Shown: positions 62,532 through 64,000 of the stretch, one piece after another | Position numbering within the stretch: the first letter of the stretch is position 1 | Layout: each line of letters starts with the position of its first letter | Source of the DNA: Flavobacterium shii | GTDB taxonomy: Bacteria > Bacteroidota > Bacteroidia > Flavobacteriales > Flavobacteriaceae | DNA: 64,000 nt | Assembly (NCBI RefSeq): GCF_025847235.1 | Contig: NZ_JAOZEW010000011.1 | Span: forward strand, 1 to 64,000 | Direction of reading: 5' to 3' | Notes under the pieces: model-generated | What the model was told of the DNA's origin: nothing | The model's input: only the letters and a program-made list of their open reading frames with translations | The model's database searches: none | Position numbers and translations under genes: made by a program

Positions 62532-64000
62532 ATGAAAAAACTATTGTCTAATTTTATTCATTGGAATGCCAACCATATAGCGGTTCCACTGATTTTAATC
62601 TTATTGCTGACCAGTAATTTTATTTCGGCTCAAACGAAAATAAAAGGTAAAGTATCAGATGAAAATGGTTTGACTATACCGGGAGCCAATATTTCTATTG
62701 TAGGTTCATCGAAGTCTGTTTCTACTGATTTTGATGGAAAATACGAAATTGAAGTACCTACTAATGCAACATTATTATTCTCTTTTATTGGATTTAATCC
62801 TCAAAAAATTGCAGTTTCTGGAAAAACGACAATTAATGTCACTTTAAAATCTACTTCTGAAGATTTAAAAGAAGTTGTTGTAATTGGGTACGGAACTCAA
62901 AAAAGGAGAGATGTAAATGGAGCGATATCTTCTGTTAAAGCTAAAGATCTGGAGAACTTAAAGCAAATTTCTGTAGATCAGATGCTTCAGGGTAAGGTTG
63001 CCGGGGTTTCTGTTACAAATAATTCTGGTGCGCCTGGAAGTGCAGCATCTGTAAGGGTTCGTGGAACTACTTCTATATCAGGGACTAATGAGCCTTTGTA
63101 TATAATTGATGGTGTGCCGGTTTCGGGTGATGCAACGGGAAAATCGACTAGCGGGCAAACTTTGGTCGGTAAAGATGGATTTTCTTCTTCGGGAGGAAGT
63201 GGTAATAATGCAGTAAGCCCTTTATCTATGATTAATCCAAGTGATATTGAATCAATGGATATTTTAAAAGATGCATCTGCAACTGCTATTTATGGTTCTA
63301 GAGGAGCAAATGGTGTAATTATCATTACAACAAAATCTGGAAAAAAGGGGGCAGGGAAAATTTCATATGAAAACTCTACGTCTTTTAGTACCGTTACCAA
63401 TAAATTAAATGTCTTAAACTTACAACAATATGCAACGTTAAAAACTAATTTGGCCAATTTATGGGGGAATCAAACGCGTCAGGAATTTTCTCATCCGGAA
63501 TTGTTGGGACCAGGTACAAACTGGCAGGATGAAGTATATAGAACAGCAATTACAACGAATCACCAACTGTCTTTTTCCGGTGCCAAGGAGGGAACAAGTT
63601 ATTACTTGTCTGGAAGTTACCTAAATAATGAAGGGACAATTATTGCTTCTGGATTAAAAAGATATACAGTAAGATTAAATTTAGATTCTAAAATAAAGTC
63701 ATGGTTAAGAATTGGTGGGAATCTTACTGGTGGTATTACCAATGAAAAAGTTACGGTTAACCAAAGTTATTCCGGTTTAATTGCAAATACATTATTACAA
63801 TCTCCAGATATACCCGTTAGAAATACCGATGGAAGTTTTGCAGGGCCTCCTACAACAGATCAAAGTGTAACGTACTACAATCCGGTTGGAGAAGCTTTGA
63901 CTAGAGATAACCAATTGATTAGAAAGAATTTCTTAGGAAATATTTATGCAGAAGCTGAGTTGTTTACAGGTTTAAAATACCGTGTTGAGGTAGCTGCCAA
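62532..64000 (+). CDS. SusC/RagA-family TonB-linked outer-membrane protein (5' part)
   Basis: The reading frame is open from the ATG at 62532 to the window end, 489 codons. MKKLLSNFIHWNANHIAVPL leads a signal peptide ending FISAQ. Residues about 37-105 are the carboxypeptidase-like domain (IKGKVSDENGLTIPGANISI ... STDFDGKYEIEVP). The TonB-plug region follows: EVVVIGYGTQKRRDVNGAIS, GKVAGVSVTNNSGAPGSAASVRVRG, LYIIDGVPVSGDATGK and ATAIYGSRGANGVIIIT. This is the porin half of a SusCD pair that takes large oligosaccharides through the outer membrane. The SusD partner should follow outside the window. It is probably for mannan. Confidence 0.93.
   Translation, partial: MKKLLSNFIHWNANHIAVPLILILLLTSNFISAQTKIKGKVSDENGLTIPGANISIVGSSKSVSTDFDGKYEIEVPTNATLLFSFIGFNPQKIAVSGKTTINVTLKSTSEDLKEVVVIGYGTQKRRDVNGAISSVKAKDLENLKQISVDQMLQGKVAGVSVTNNSGAPGSAASVRVRGTTSISGTNEPLYIIDGVPVSGDATGKSTSGQTLVGKDGFSSSGGSGNNAVSPLSMINPSDIESMDILKDASATAIYGSRGANGVIIITTKSGKKGAGKISYENSTSFSTVTNKLNVLNLQQYATLKTNLANLWGNQTRQEFSHPELLGPGTNWQDEVYRTAITTNHQLSFSGAKEGTSYYLSGSYLNNEGTIIASGLKRYTVRLNLDSKIKSWLRIGGNLTGGITNEKVTVNQSYSGLIANTLLQSPDIPVRNTDGSFAGPPTTDQSVTYYNPVGEALTRDNQLIRKNFLGNIYAEAELFTGLKYRVEVAA

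Overview
The window looks like chromosomal DNA of a member of the Flavobacteriaceae, most likely Flavobacterium. The evidence is AT-rich DNA, type IX secretion (T9SS) C-terminal domains, a SusC-type TonB-linked porin, a bacillithiol enzyme (BshC), the rpmB-rpmG-DUF4295-ftsY block, and several leaders with the Bacteroidetes promoter motif TAnnTTTG.

Region 1 (about 0.3-12 kb, leftward) is a surface and conflict region. A 2248-residue SpvB/VCBS/RHS polymorphic-toxin-like protein ends in a short domain with an HExxH zinc-protease motif. A small candidate immunity gene follows 10 bp downstream, and a decayed second copy of that gene's tail sits beyond it. Upstream are a T9SS-sorted accessory protein and two fibre-like proteins with nearly the same C-terminal cassette; one of the two is split by an in-frame TAG. 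Region 2 (12-31 kb) is mostly housekeeping: an HGSNAT-like membrane protein, DUF4272, secreted proteins, a BamA/TamA-like barrel, a GT2 glycosyltransferase, a 2-oxoacid dehydrogenase E2, a DEDDh exonuclease, an FAH-family enzyme, an Hpt protein, CinA, ribosomal proteins L28 and L33, a 50-residue DUF4295 protein, FtsY, a DciA-like protein, Ndk, a second HGSNAT-like protein, BshC and an MHS-type transporter.

Region 3 (31.4-35.2 kb) holds an RNA-repair operon: RtcB ligase, a two-ribbon zinc protein and release factor PrfH, preceded by a frameshifted unknown gene. Just upstream is a possible short structured transcript with its own promoter and terminator. Region 4 (35-45 kb) has a large T9SS type-B repeat protein, a B12/radical-SAM protein with a palindrome inserted in frame, a histidine kinase/response regulator pair, DUF1573, an L,D-transpeptidase and an NlpC/P60 peptidase.

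Region 5 (45.5-64 kb) is a beta-mannan utilisation locus. It encodes two esterases (CE2-like and sialate-O-acetylesterase-like), a GH3 glucosidase, a GH5 mannanase, two GH26 mannanases, an AGE-family epimerase, a GH130 phosphorylase, a GPH symporter, an AraC-type regulator and the start of a SusC porin. The implied route is deacetylation and endo-cleavage outside, uptake of mannobiose, epimerisation to mannosylglucose, then phosphorolysis to mannose 1-phosphate and glucose. Between its two arms lie HdeD, an aldo/keto reductase and a decayed DUF433-DUF5615 toxin-antitoxin pair whose two genes lack normal start codons.

Intergenic regions carry several families of imperfect palindromes. One family of about 75-115 bp occurs at least five times, each time just upstream of a gene start. 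No tRNA, rRNA, CRISPR array or intact insertion sequence was seen.
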